NCBI RefSeq assembly: GCF_000308475.2
Contig: NZ_BAFT02000015.1
Coordinates: 55,225-119,224 of the forward strand
DNA: 64,000 bases
Origin: Nocardia brasiliensis NBRC 14402
GTDB taxonomy: Bacteria > Actinomycetota > Actinomycetes > Mycobacteriales > Mycobacteriaceae
Direction of reading: 5' to 3'
In this document: positions 1 through 9,405 of the stretch, one piece after another
Layout of the letters: the number at the start of each line of letters is the position of its first letter
Numbering within the stretch: the stretch's first letter is position 1
Position numbers and translations under genes: made by a program
The notes under the pieces: model-generated
What the model was told of the DNA's origin: nothing
The model's database searches: none
The model's input: the letters and a program-made list of their open reading frames with translations, nothing else

Positions 1-190
1 CGGAGACGACGATCGGTTCGGTGAACGGTTCGGCGCAGAACAGCGGCGCGGTGAGTTCTGCTTCGCCGGGCCAGATGGCAATGGGCAGTACGCATCCCAG
101 TATCGCGGTGCCGGTGAGGATGGCGGCGAGGGTGGCGAGGATTTTCGGGGCGCGTCGCGGGATGTGGTCTTCGGGGTGTGCGTCGCTCAT
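1..190 (-). CDS. Membrane protein, N-terminal part only (gene runs off the left edge)
   Basis: Only about 63 residues are inside the window. The protein begins MSDAHPEDHIPRRAPKILATL and has a hydrophobic segment at about residues 16-42, so it is probably membrane-anchored or exported. I do not recognise a family. Its ATG at 190-188 overlaps the stop codon of the upstream lipoprotein gene (ATGA overlap), so the two are translationally coupled and probably act together. Function unknown. Confidence 0.6.
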   Translation of the reverse strand, partial: MSDAHPEDHIPRRAPKILATLAAILTGTAILGCVLPIAIWPGEAELTAPLFCAEPFTEPIVVS

Positions 191-858
191 GCCTGTCGCA
201 TTCGTAGCATGTTTCCGGCCTGGTCGAATTGGGCGATCATGGTGGTGCGGGCCGAGGCGACGTTGACGGTCATGATGATTTCGGTGCCGATGCGGTTGAC
301 CACGATGGCCGAGACGTAGCCGCCGTCGACCTGGGTTCGGGTGACCGCGGTGTCGATGATCTGTTCCAGGGCGCGCAGGCCTGAAACGTCTCGGACGGCG
401 AAGGATTCGGCGTCGAGGTCGTCGAGGGCGGAGACGTGCACGGGGTCGGGTCCGTGCAGGGTGCCGTTGGCGTAGGTGTAGTCGTCCTGCTGTTCGGGGT
501 GGCCGGGGACGCGGATGCGCATGCGCACGGCGGTGTCTTGGCCGGCGAGGTTGTGGTGGTCGTTGAAGTAGCGGCTGAGCTGGGGTGGCTGGTCGATCGT
601 GGTGAGCCGGAATTGGCTGGAGTCGGGGGTGGTGAACAGGATGACGGAGGCCTGGAGGTCGTCGACGCCGAGGCGTCGGTGCAGGGCGTCGAAGGCTGCG
701 GCGGGCAGGGCCGAGACGAGTCCGCCGCCGCGGGTGCGCAGGGTGCGTTCGAAGTCGGCGCGGTCGACCGCGCCGATGCAGCCGGTGGTGGTGGCGGCGA
801 TCAGGAGCGCTCCGAGTGCGGCCGGCAGGCGGGAGCGGCGCGTTGGCATGGTCTGCAT
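187..858 (-). CDS. Predicted lipoprotein
   Basis: A protein of about 223 residues with a classic lipoprotein signal: basic N-terminus (MPTRRSRL), hydrophobic stretch, then TTTGC with Cys at about residue 28 as the lipidation site. The mature part has no family I recognise; it is a mixed alpha/beta sequence without obvious catalytic motifs. A second in-frame ATG lies three codons in (849) and is an equally possible start. The gene overlaps the next one by 4 nt and is transcribed away from the SGNH hydrolase. Expected location is the outer face of the cytoplasmic membrane. Confidence 0.7.
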   Translation of the reverse strand: MQTMPTRRSRLPAALGALLIAATTTGCIGAVDRADFERTLRTRGGGLVSALPAAAFDALHRRLGVDDLQASVILFTTPDSSQFRLTTIDQPPQLSRYFNDHHNLAGQDTAVRMRIRVPGHPEQQDDYTYANGTLHGPDPVHVSALDDLDAESFAVRDVSGLRALEQIIDTAVTRTQVDGGYVSAIVVNRIGTEIIMTVNVASARTTMIAQFDQAGNMLRMRQA

Positions 859-904
859 CGTATAGCGCTGGGGTTGCTCGAGATTGATGTTAGGTTGCAG
901 CTGG

Positions 905-922
905 GCTGGACGACCGTCCAGC
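905..922. promoter_or_regulatory. Perfect palindrome between divergent genes
   Basis: GCTGGACG and CGTCCAGC form 8-bp arms around a 2-base centre, in the 99-bp gap between the divergent lipoprotein and SGNH hydrolase genes. Size and symmetry fit a dimeric repressor site, but no cognate regulator is visible here. Confidence 0.4.
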
Positions 923-957
923 ACGGTGTGATTCGGGTCGGGCGGTCTGGAGGCGTG

Positions 958-1842
958 GTGCGCGGTACAGCGCGGATGGTATTGGCGTGTGCGGCTGTGG
1001 GAATGATCGTGCCGCTCGGTGGCGGGCCGGTCGCGTCGGCGGCGCCGGCGTTCGGTGAGTATGTGGCATTGGGTGATTCGTGGGCGGCGGACGCGTCGTT
1101 GAGTCAGCCGACCGACGAGTTCGTCCCGCTGGGTTGCGGGCAGAGTCGGCGCAGTTACGCCAAGCAGGTGGCGGCGGCGTTGTCGGTGCCGGTGTTCAAG
1201 GACGCGACGTGCGGCGCGGCGAAGACGACGAATATGACTGCGGCGCAGAGCGTTCCGATGGGGGTCAATCCCCCGCAGTTCGATCGGCTGAGCGCGTCGA
1301 CGGATCTGGTGACGCTCGGGATCGGTGGCAACGACGCGGGTTTGGCGGCGACGGTGCAGAACTGTCTGACCTCCGATCCGGCGGTGTCGCCGTGTCTGGA
1401 TTCGCTGGTCTCCGGTGGGGTGGATCGGATGTCGGTGAACATCGCGGCGGCCGAGCGGACCGTGACGGGCGCGGTGGAAGGGATCCGGGCGCGTGCGCCG
1501 CGGGCGCGGATTCTGTTGCTGGACTACTTCGCCGGCGTGCGGACCGGTGCGGGGTGTTTTCCGCTGGTGCCGATCTCGGATGGGGACGCGGATTGGCTGG
1601 GCCGCAAGCTGATCGAGTTGAATGCGATGCTGGCGCGGGTGGCGCGGGCGACCGAGGTCGAGCTGGTGGACACCTACAGCACCAGTGCCGGCCATGATGC
1701 CTGCCAGCCGCCCGGTACCCGCTGGGTGGAGGGGCTGATCCCGCTCTCGACCGATCCGCCGGGGCTCGCGGTGCCGTTCCATCCCAATCAGCTCGGCGCC
1801 GATCATCAGGCGCGCAGCGTGCTCGCGGCTTTGGTCGATTGA
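958..1842 (+). CDS. Secreted SGNH/GDSL hydrolase (esterase/lipase type)
   Basis: An exported esterase or lipase of about 294 residues. A signal peptide (RGTARMVLACAAVGMIVPL, then ASAAPAF) precedes the catalytic core. Block I is ALGDSWAA with the nucleophilic Ser, block III is GIGGNDAG with the oxyanion Asn, and the C-terminal PFHPNQLGADHQA carries the catalytic His in the usual HPN context. Three Cys pairs suggest disulfides outside the cell. The start is uncertain: GTG 958 follows GGAGG by 4 nt, and ATG 976 is an alternative. The last codons and the TGA stop lie inside the left arm of a dispersed palindrome, so the C-terminus may have been remodelled by it. Confidence 0.85.
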   Translation: MRGTARMVLACAAVGMIVPLGGGPVASAAPAFGEYVALGDSWAADASLSQPTDEFVPLGCGQSRRSYAKQVAAALSVPVFKDATCGAAKTTNMTAAQSVPMGVNPPQFDRLSASTDLVTLGIGGNDAGLAATVQNCLTSDPAVSPCLDSLVSGGVDRMSVNIAAAERTVTGAVEGIRARAPRARILLLDYFAGVRTGAGCFPLVPISDGDADWLGRKLIELNAMLARVARATEVELVDTYSTSAGHDACQPPGTRWVEGLIPLSTDPPGLAVPFHPNQLGADHQARSVLAALVD

Positions 1843-1902
1843 TCACCAGGTGATGGTGGCGGCATCGGCCGAGAGCCCGCCGCCACCATCACCTGGTGAT
1901 CG
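1831..1902. repeat. Dispersed palindromic element, copy 1
   Basis: Perfect 22-bp arms (1841-1862 and 1880-1901) surround the core CATCGGCCGAGAGCCCG. The left outer part (TTGGTCGATTGATCAC) continues the symmetry imperfectly into the end of the SGNH gene and supplies its TGA. Core orientation is the same as in copies 3 and 4. A long hairpin could form in RNA and act as a terminator. Confidence 0.85.
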
Positions 1903-1985
1903 CCTGTCCGGGATCCTCCCGCAGAACGTAGAGCTGCCTACGGTTGGTTGATAGCCTGTTGGGAACCGGCAGAAGGTGAAAACCG

Positions 1986-4190
1986 ATGGGTGCTACCACG
2001 ATCGCGCGGCAGTGCACGCTGTGCGAGGCGCATTGCGGAATTCTGGTCACCACCGAGAACGAGCGGGTGATCCGGATCGAGGGCAATCCCGACGACGTGC
2101 TGTCCCAGGGGTATATCTGCCCGAAGGCCACCGCGATGGGCGGGCTGCATCACGACCCCGATCGGCTGCGGACGCCGGTGAAGCGGGTGGGTTCGCGTTT
2201 CGAGCCGATCGGGTGGGACGAGGCGTTCCGCGAGATCGGGCAGCGGCTGCGCGCGGTGCGGCACGAGTACGGGCCCAGCGCGATCGGTATGTACCTGGGT
2301 AATCCGGCCGCGCACAGTTCCTCGGTGATCTACGGGGCACTGTTGCGGGCGGTGCTGCTGACCAGGAATTTCTATTCGGCGTCCTCGATCGACCAGTTCC
2401 CGCAGGAGTTCGTGGCGTGGCGGATGTTCGGGTCGAATGTGCTGATGCCGGTGGTCGATATCGATCGGACCGATCGGCTGGTGATTCTGGGGGCCAATCC
2501 GGCGGTGTCGAACGGGTCGATCACCACGATGCCCAATGCCAAACAGCGGATCAGGGACGTGCGCCGGCGCGGCGGTCGGGTGGTGGTCATCGATCCGCGC
2601 CGGACCGAGACCGCGCGCCTGGCCGACCAGCATGTGGCGATCAGTCCCGGCGGGGACGTGTACCTGCTGCTGGCGATGCTGCACGTGCTGGTGACCGAGA
2701 ACCTGTGTGACGAGCAGGCGATTCGCGCCCAGTGCACCGGATGGGACGAGCTGCGGGCGCTGGTCGGGGCGGCGTCGCCGGAGCTGCTGGCGGCGCACGC
2801 CGGTGTCGACGCCGACGTCATCCGTGAATTGGCGCGGGCGCACGCGGCCGCGAGTTCGGCGGTGCTGTACGCGCGGATCGGGGTCTGTCAGCAGGTGACG
2901 GGCACGCTCACGCACTGGCTGGTGAACGCGATCAACGCGGTGACCGGGAACCTGGACCGGGCAGGTGGGCAGATGTTCGCCAAGCCGCCGATCGATGCGG
3001 CGCGGTTCGCGAAATATCTGCCGATGGGTTACGGGGCATGGACCGACCGCTCCGGCACCTACAAGTCGTTCCGCACCGAGTTGCCCGTCGCGGCGCTGGC
3101 CGACGAAATCCGCACCGAGGGCCGCGGGCGGATTCGGGCGATGATCACCTATGCGGGCAATCCGGTGTTGTCGACGCCGCAGCGCGGCCGGTTGGGTGCG
3201 GCGCTGGATTCGCTGGATTTCTATGTCGCGGTGGACATGTACGTGACCGAGACGACCAGGCATGCCGATATCATCCTGCCGCCGATCTCGCCGCTGGAAC
3301 GTGAGGACGTCAACATCCTGTTCCCGGTGTTCAGCGTGCGCAACAACCTGCGTTACGACGCGCGGGTGTTCGAGCCGCCCGCCGAGGGGCTGGAAGATTG
3401 GCAGATCCTGGCGCGGATGATCACCGAGTTGGTGCCCTTGCCCGCGCGCCGGTTCACCGGGCAGGTGCTCAATGGTGTGCTGGGTCAGGTCAGTCCGTTG
3501 CGGATCGCGACCGTCGGTGTCGCGACGGGACCGTACGGGGTGTTGCGGCGAGGGCGCAAAGGGTTGACCGTCGGGAAGGCTAGAGCGGCGGCGGGCGGGA
3601 TCGATCTGGGTCCGTTGACGCCGCGGTTGCGGGCGTTGATCGGGACGAAGGACCGCAAGGTGCGGCTCGCGCCCGCCGATTTCGTCGCCGCGGCACTGCA
3701 GGTGCTGACCGATGCCCAGCGCGGTCACTCGCTGACCACCCCGACCGACGGCTACGACCTCAAACTGATCGGGCGCCGGCATCTGCGCAGCAACAACTCC
3801 TGGCTGCACAACGTCCCCGCGATGGTGAAGGGCCGCGACCGCTGCACCGCGCTCATGCATCCCGACGACGCGACCGCACGCGGCCTGACCGACGGTGTGC
3901 CGGTCACCGTCAGCTCACCCACGGGTTCGATCGTGGTCCCGCTCGAGGTCAGCGACGACATCCGCGCAGGCACGATCGCCATCCCGCACGGCTGGGGGCA
4001 CGGTGAACCCGGCGTCGGCTGGACGGTAGCGGCGTCCTCCCCCGGCGCCAACGTGAACCTCCTGCACGACCCCGCCCTCACCGACCCCTTCTCCGGAACC
4101 TCCGCCGTCAACAACACCTGGGTCACCGTCACCGCCGCAACCCCGTCCCCGGTCGCCGCCGCGTCGGTGGACGTCGCGTCGACTGTGTGA
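1986..4190 (+). CDS. Molybdopterin-dependent oxidoreductase (formate dehydrogenase/nitrate reductase superfamily)
   Basis: A 734-residue soluble member of the DMSO-reductase superfamily. An N-terminal [4Fe-4S] motif is formed by Cys10, Cys13, Cys17 and Cys45. The molybdopterin domains follow (ILGANPAVSNGS, VIDPRRTETARLADQH, TYAGNPVLSTPQ, ADIILPPISPLERED), and the C-terminal dinucleotide-binding domain has the usual HPDDA and PHGWGHG motifs. There is no signal peptide, so it should be cytoplasmic. There is no obvious selenocysteine, and the substrate cannot be read from the sequence. It stands alone, without small electron-transfer subunits. The start has GAAGG about 10 nt upstream. Confidence 0.85.
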   Translation: MGATTIARQCTLCEAHCGILVTTENERVIRIEGNPDDVLSQGYICPKATAMGGLHHDPDRLRTPVKRVGSRFEPIGWDEAFREIGQRLRAVRHEYGPSAIGMYLGNPAAHSSSVIYGALLRAVLLTRNFYSASSIDQFPQEFVAWRMFGSNVLMPVVDIDRTDRLVILGANPAVSNGSITTMPNAKQRIRDVRRRGGRVVVIDPRRTETARLADQHVAISPGGDVYLLLAMLHVLVTENLCDEQAIRAQCTGWDELRALVGAASPELLAAHAGVDADVIRELARAHAAASSAVLYARIGVCQQVTGTLTHWLVNAINAVTGNLDRAGGQMFAKPPIDAARFAKYLPMGYGAWTDRSGTYKSFRTELPVAALADEIRTEGRGRIRAMITYAGNPVLSTPQRGRLGAALDSLDFYVAVDMYVTETTRHADIILPPISPLEREDVNILFPVFSVRNNLRYDARVFEPPAEGLEDWQILARMITELVPLPARRFTGQVLNGVLGQVSPLRIATVGVATGPYGVLRRGRKGLTVGKARAAAGGIDLGPLTPRLRALIGTKDRKVRLAPADFVAAALQVLTDAQRGHSLTTPTDGYDLKLIGRRHLRSNNSWLHNVPAMVKGRDRCTALMHPDDATARGLTDGVPVTVSSPTGSIVVPLEVSDDIRAGTIAIPHGWGHGEPGVGWTVAASSPGANVNLLHDPALTDPFSGTSAVNNTWVTVTAATPSPVAAASVDVASTV

Positions 4191-4468
4191 TCCGGGGCAG
4201 GGTTGCCGCAGTAACCGGCATCGGTGTCTCGATTCCGGGCCGGGTTCGCGGTGGCGCTGGTTCGCGGCGGGCGGGGCCGCTTGGCTCTACCCGGCACCCC
4301 GCGACCTGAAGCGGAACCCGACGGCACCGCGAACGAGATGGTCGACAGGCACTCGACCTCTTGGGATTGTTGGCACTACCTGTGACCTCGACTCGATACT
4401 CGTGCCGTCGCTCGTCAACGGCCTGTAAGTAGCCGAGCAGTGCGCGTTCGGGTTCTTTGCAAAACCTG
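4191..4468. other. Intergenic stretch without a recognisable gene
   Basis: No reading frame here has both a credible start site and family-like sequence. I looked for a 19-bp rifamycin-associated inverted repeat upstream of the following monooxygenase and did not see a convincing one. Confidence 0.5.
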
Positions 4469-4498
4469 TTGGCGAACCACAGCGGCCACTGTTACCTT
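4469..4498 (+). promoter_or_regulatory. Candidate sigma-70 type promoter for the leader peptide and monooxygenase
   Basis: TTGGCG at 4469-4474 and TACCTT at 4493-4498 are separated by 18 bases. This would start transcription near 4505, placing the short leader ORF and a hairpin in the 5' region of the monooxygenase mRNA. Prediction only. Confidence 0.35.
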
Positions 4499-4535
4499 TC
4501 CGGAGGCCGTGCAAGAGACCGAGGAGGTGGTACCA

Positions 4536-4589
4536 GTGAACGCAGTATCGACACGGGTGCTCCCCTTGTGGGTCATGGTCGGGCGGTAG
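4536..4589 (+). CDS. Possible 17-codon leader peptide upstream of the monooxygenase
   Basis: GTG at 4536 is preceded by AGGAGG (4522-4527) with an ideal 8-nt spacing, and encodes MNAVSTRVLPLWVMVGR followed by TAG. It ends 45 nt before the monooxygenase start, with a hairpin in between. A strong ribosome site on a tiny ORF in front of a resistance-type gene is the arrangement expected for attenuation, where ribosome stalling exposes the downstream start. The regulatory role is inferred. Confidence 0.45.
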   Translation: MNAVSTRVLPLWVMVGR

Positions 4590-6227
<1,638 letters not shown>

Positions 6228-6350
6228 GAACTGGCCATCGGAAAGCAGCTGGGCCGGCTCGGCCGCTCCCGCGAGCGTCTGATCGAGCTGTCCGACGCGC
6301 TGCAGGCGCGCGGCGTGGATCTGGTGGTCCTCGACAGGGAATCGGCACTT
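6228..6350 (+). pseudogene. Remnant of a serine recombinase (resolvase/invertase)
   Basis: Directly after the monooxygenase stop, in the same frame, the sequence reads GRLGRSRERLIELSDALQAR and then GVDLVVLD. This is the central helix region of the resolvase catalytic domain (typically LDRLGRS...L..L...GV...). There is no start, no catalytic Ser region and no DNA-binding domain, so it is a fragment of about 35-40 residues. It indicates that a transposon or integron-like element once touched this spot and could explain arrival of the resistance-type gene. Confidence 0.6.
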
Positions 6351-6425
6351 CCACCGCAGTCGACGGCAAGCGCGGCTACACCGTCGACTGCTGCGCCCGC
6401 AGCGCGAAAGGAACTGTGGGGCAGT

Positions 6426-6815
6426 TCAATTGACGGTCAGGACCGTTACTCGGTAGCCGAGGCGGATTTCGCGGCCGATGTGGGCGGCGCCGCTGAGGTA
6501 GAGCCAGCGGTCGGTGCCACCGCGGGGGTCGGAGACGTAGGCGGCTCGGACGTATTCGACGCCGAACGGGAAGTCGCCGGAGGTGGAGGTGGCGATGCCG
6601 GTCATCAGGTGCGCTTCGGCGAGCAGTCGCGGTTCCGGGGTGCCCTCGGGTAGTGCGGGCGCGGTCGGGACGAAGAAACCGAACTGTTCGGGCGGAGCGC
6701 CGGAGCCTTGCACGAGCATGCCGGTGACGAACAATCGCGCTATTCCGGTGTGTAGCAGGCATTCCGGGGTCAACGGCAAGGGTGGAGTCGGCCGCAGCTC
6801 GAGTTGGAACGCCAT
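6426..6815 (-). CDS. Conserved-type hypothetical protein
   Basis: A 129-residue protein with no signal peptide or membrane segment (MAFQLELRPTPPLPLTPECL at the start). It is rich in beta-strand-like sequence and ends IRLGYRVTVLTVN. Codon use matches the real genes around it. I do not recognise the family and no motif suggests activity. A palindromic repeat lies about 130 nt upstream of its start. Confidence 0.6.
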   Translation of the reverse strand: MAFQLELRPTPPLPLTPECLLHTGIARLFVTGMLVQGSGAPPEQFGFFVPTAPALPEGTPEPRLLAEAHLMTGIATSTSGDFPFGVEYVRAAYVSDPRGGTDRWLYLSGAAHIGREIRLGYRVTVLTVN

Positions 6816-6949
6816 GCGCCGAACTCTACGGTCACCACCGTCCTGTGTCCCTGCGACGACATCACCGTCGCGTCGCGATCAGCACACGAAACAACCGCAC
6901 CACTTCTCGGGATCCGCACGGGCCGCCAGAGCTACTTGGGGTGGTAGAT

Positions 6950-7032
6950 GTTGGTCTGTTGATCAGGAGGCAATGGTGGCGTTGTCCTCTCGACCGATGC
7001 CGCCACCAATTCCCCCTGATCAACAGACCAAC
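6950..7032. repeat. Dispersed palindromic element, copy 2 (inverted core)
   Basis: Arms 6950-6981 and 7001-7032 match at 29 of 32 positions, starting GTTGGTCTGTTGATCAGG. The core reads CTCTCGACCGATGCC, the reverse complement of the core in copies 1, 3 and 4. It lies between two minus-strand genes, downstream of a TetR gene. Confidence 0.85.
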
Positions 7033-7175
7033 ACCGCGTCACAGAGCTCGCGCACCGAGGGTCGGCGCGGCGCGCGGCAAGTCGCTGTGCGAGGTGTCGA
7101 CAACCTCTGTGAGAAACCTGCGCTACGCCGCCGTCGGCGAGCTGTGGGGGCGGGCTGCGACGACTGCGGCGGTCG

Positions 7176-7796
7176 TCAACTGCTGGGGCGGGCTGCGACG
7201 AGTAGATCGTGTAGTTCCTGAACGATGTCGTCGAGGGGGGTCAGGGTGCGGCGGGCTCGGCTCAGGGCGATCGCGCCTTCGAACGAGGTGACGGTGAGGG
7301 TGGCGAGGCGGGCGGCGCGCGCCTGCGGGATGCCGTCGCGGACGAGCATGCCGGCGAGGGCGCGTTGCCAGCGGTCGAAGGAGTCGGCGGCGGCGCGCGC
7401 GAATTCGGGGGCCTCGTCGTTGGTTTCGACGGCGACCGCGAATACCGGGCAGCCGGCGCGGAAGTCGCTGTCGAGCAGGGTGCGCCGCCACATGTCGGCG
7501 AACTGTTCGAGGGCGGAGGTGGGGTCGTGTTCGAGGGTGAGGCGTTCGATGTACTCGGACATGAACGTGCCCGCCGCCACCACCGCGTCGTTGATCAGCT
7601 CGGTGCGTCCGCCGGGGAAATGGTGGTACACCGATCCGCGCGGGGCGCCTGTGCTGGCGAGCACCCGATCCACACTGGTCGCGCTGGCCCCGCGTACCCG
7701 CAGCGAGTCGATCGCCCCCTCGACCATCCGGCGTCGCGCATCCCCCGGACGCGGACGAACGGAACCTTCACCTCGAGCTCGGCGTGTCGCTGCCAT
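7176..7796 (-). CDS. TetR/AcrR family repressor, LmrA/YxaF-like
   Basis: A 206-residue dimeric repressor. The N-terminal helix-turn-helix spans about residues 25-70 (ASATSVDRVLASTGAPRGSVYHHF, with the hallmark VYHHFPGGRTEL). The ligand-binding part carries the GCPVFAVAVET stretch seen in LmrA/YxaF-type members. A near-perfect palindrome ends 11 nt upstream of the start codon and is a good autoregulatory site. No adjacent plus-strand target gene is visible, so its regulon is unknown. Confidence 0.85.
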   Translation of the reverse strand: MAATRRARGEGSVRPRPGDARRRMVEGAIDSLRVRGASATSVDRVLASTGAPRGSVYHHFPGGRTELINDAVVAAGTFMSEYIERLTLEHDPTSALEQFADMWRRTLLDSDFRAGCPVFAVAVETNDEAPEFARAAADSFDRWQRALAGMLVRDGIPQARAARLATLTVTSFEGAIALSRARRTLTPLDDIVQELHDLLVAARPSS

Positions 7797-7806
7797 ACCG
7801 CCATGT

Positions 7807-7822
7807 TATGGGACGTGCCATA
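7807..7822. promoter_or_regulatory. Palindromic operator upstream of the TetR gene
   Basis: TATGGGACGTGCCATA is a 16-bp palindrome with a single non-pairing position pair, immediately upstream of the TetR start. It is likely bound by that repressor. Confidence 0.55.
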
Positions 7823-8392
7823 GACCCGGCACATCCCCAGCCCCAGACGCATGCACCGCGCGTTCCGCTGGACGCACGAGGTGTGCTCCACAGCGAGCCC
7901 CGATCAGCCACAGGTGCGCCGCGGTGCTGAGGTCGGGAGTGCGGCCCGCCCCGACGGCACTGCCTGCGCCTCTACCTCCAGTGGCCGGCGCTGCGGGCCC
8001 GTTGTCGTACCGGCACCTCGGGCCCGTGCCACTCTGTCGTGCTCCGGGTGCGTAGCGGGGCAGACCTGTGGCGAGACACTGCCTCGATCAGGCGGGACGT
8101 TGTGCGGGACAAGAAGCGCTCGCCCGCGACCGTGAATCAGGCATGGTAGGCCATCGGCTGCAGTGGTGATCGTCGCGCGGCGACCGCGCCTCGGCCAGGG
8201 CTACAAGTGCTCCGCCGGAAACGCTGGTCTGCCTTCACACAGAACAGCTCCGACAGGCACTGCCTGCCGCATTGCATCCAGTGCTCGACGGCGTGGGTAC
8301 GACTGACACCGCGCCCGCCGGGCCAAGGATCGCGCTGCCGGAACATCCCGGCGCCCGCTTGCACACACGCGTCGGCGAATCCCGCCCCTCGC
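7823..8392. other. 570-bp gap, no gene identified
   Basis: A 75-codon minus-strand frame at 8137-8364 lacks family-like sequence and a good ribosome site, so I do not call it. No strong hairpin or repeat was seen. Confidence 0.45.
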
Positions 8393-9280
8393 CTACTTCG
8401 TCGCGTGGGTGTGGAAGTCGAGGAAGGCGTTGAGGGTGTCGGTGGGGGCTTCCAGTTGCGGGTAGTGGCCGACCTCGAGTTCGACGATGTCGGGGTTGGG
8501 GATGAGTTCGCGGTAGCGGCGGGCCATGTGGGCGCCGGAGACGGGGTCGCGCAGGCCGTCGATGAGCCGGATCGGGACCGGGGTGTCGCGCAGTGCGCCG
8601 ACCCAGCGTTCCCGGTATTTGCGCCGCTCGCCCATGTAGCGGATCAGCTTGTGCCCGTTGCGTTTACCGTGCCGGCTACACCACAGCAGCCAGAATTGGT
8701 TCATTTCTTCTTCGCTGGGCCGGGTGTCGGGGCCGAACACCGCGGCCAGGCTGGCGGTGAAGACGCGTTCGGTGCCGAAGATTCCGGCCAGCGGTCCGAG
8801 TGGTCCGGCGAGCAGGCGTTGCGCGGGACGGGCCCGGTGGGTTTCGGGGAACAGTCCACCGTTGAGCAGGCACACCGAGGCGATGAGCAGCGATTCGTCG
8901 CCGGCGGCGCGGCGTTCGGCATCGCGGGCCAGTAGTTCCTGGGTGACGGTGTCGCCGTAGTCGTGGGCCAGGATGTGGAAGCGGTCGATCCCCTGCTCCC
9001 GGAGCAGGGCTTCGTGCAGATCGGCCTGGTCGGCGATCGTGTAGGTGTAGTTGAGCGGTTTGGCCGACCAGCCGAAGCCGATCATGTCCGGTGCGAGCAC
9101 CCGGGTGAACCGGTCGCACAGTCCGGGCCAGAGCCGATGCCAGTCCCAGGACGCGGTCGGGAAACCGTGGATGCAGAGCAGTGTGCCGTCGGCTCCCGAG
9201 CCGCCGTCGCGATAGAAGATCTGGTGACCGCGGTGGGTGAACCGTCGGCCGTTGGCCCGCCAGAACGCGAATTCCTCCAT
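8393..9280 (-). CDS. Alpha/beta-fold hydrolase (epoxide hydrolase/haloalkane dehalogenase group)
   Basis: A cytoplasmic hydrolase of about 295 residues. The oxyanion motif is HGFPTASWDW, the nucleophile elbow is LAHDYGD with Asp as nucleophile (which places it with epoxide hydrolases and haloalkane dehalogenases rather than Ser esterases), the acid region is IDGLRDPVSG, and the catalytic His is in GHYPQLEAP. The start MEEFAFWRANGRR at 9280 has GGGAGG 6 nt upstream; longer frames exist but lack this site. The substrate cannot be inferred. It is divergent from the antiporter. Confidence 0.8.
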   Translation of the reverse strand: MEEFAFWRANGRRFTHRGHQIFYRDGGSGADGTLLCIHGFPTASWDWHRLWPGLCDRFTRVLAPDMIGFGWSAKPLNYTYTIADQADLHEALLREQGIDRFHILAHDYGDTVTQELLARDAERRAAGDESLLIASVCLLNGGLFPETHRARPAQRLLAGPLGPLAGIFGTERVFTASLAAVFGPDTRPSEEEMNQFWLLWCSRHGKRNGHKLIRYMGERRKYRERWVGALRDTPVPIRLIDGLRDPVSGAHMARRYRELIPNPDIVELEVGHYPQLEAPTDTLNAFLDFHTHATK

Positions 9281-9405
9281 GCCTACCTCCCTGTCGCCGA
9301 CAAGCATGGACCCTCGACCGGCCCGGCACAGGAAATCCGTCGACACCGGACACGTCATCTACCGCGGGCGAGGTTGCCGCACATGCGCTCTGCGAGAATG
9401 CCACG

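Noticed and set aside
436..957. Extension of the SGNH hydrolase frame upstream over the lipoprotein gene
   Set aside because: The part before 958 overlaps the lipoprotein on the other strand, is Val/Gly-rich shadow sequence, and would bury the signal peptide.
1938..3860. A 640-codon minus-strand frame inside the molybdopterin oxidoreductase
   Set aside because: Shadow of the true gene; no motifs, and Arg/His-rich composition.
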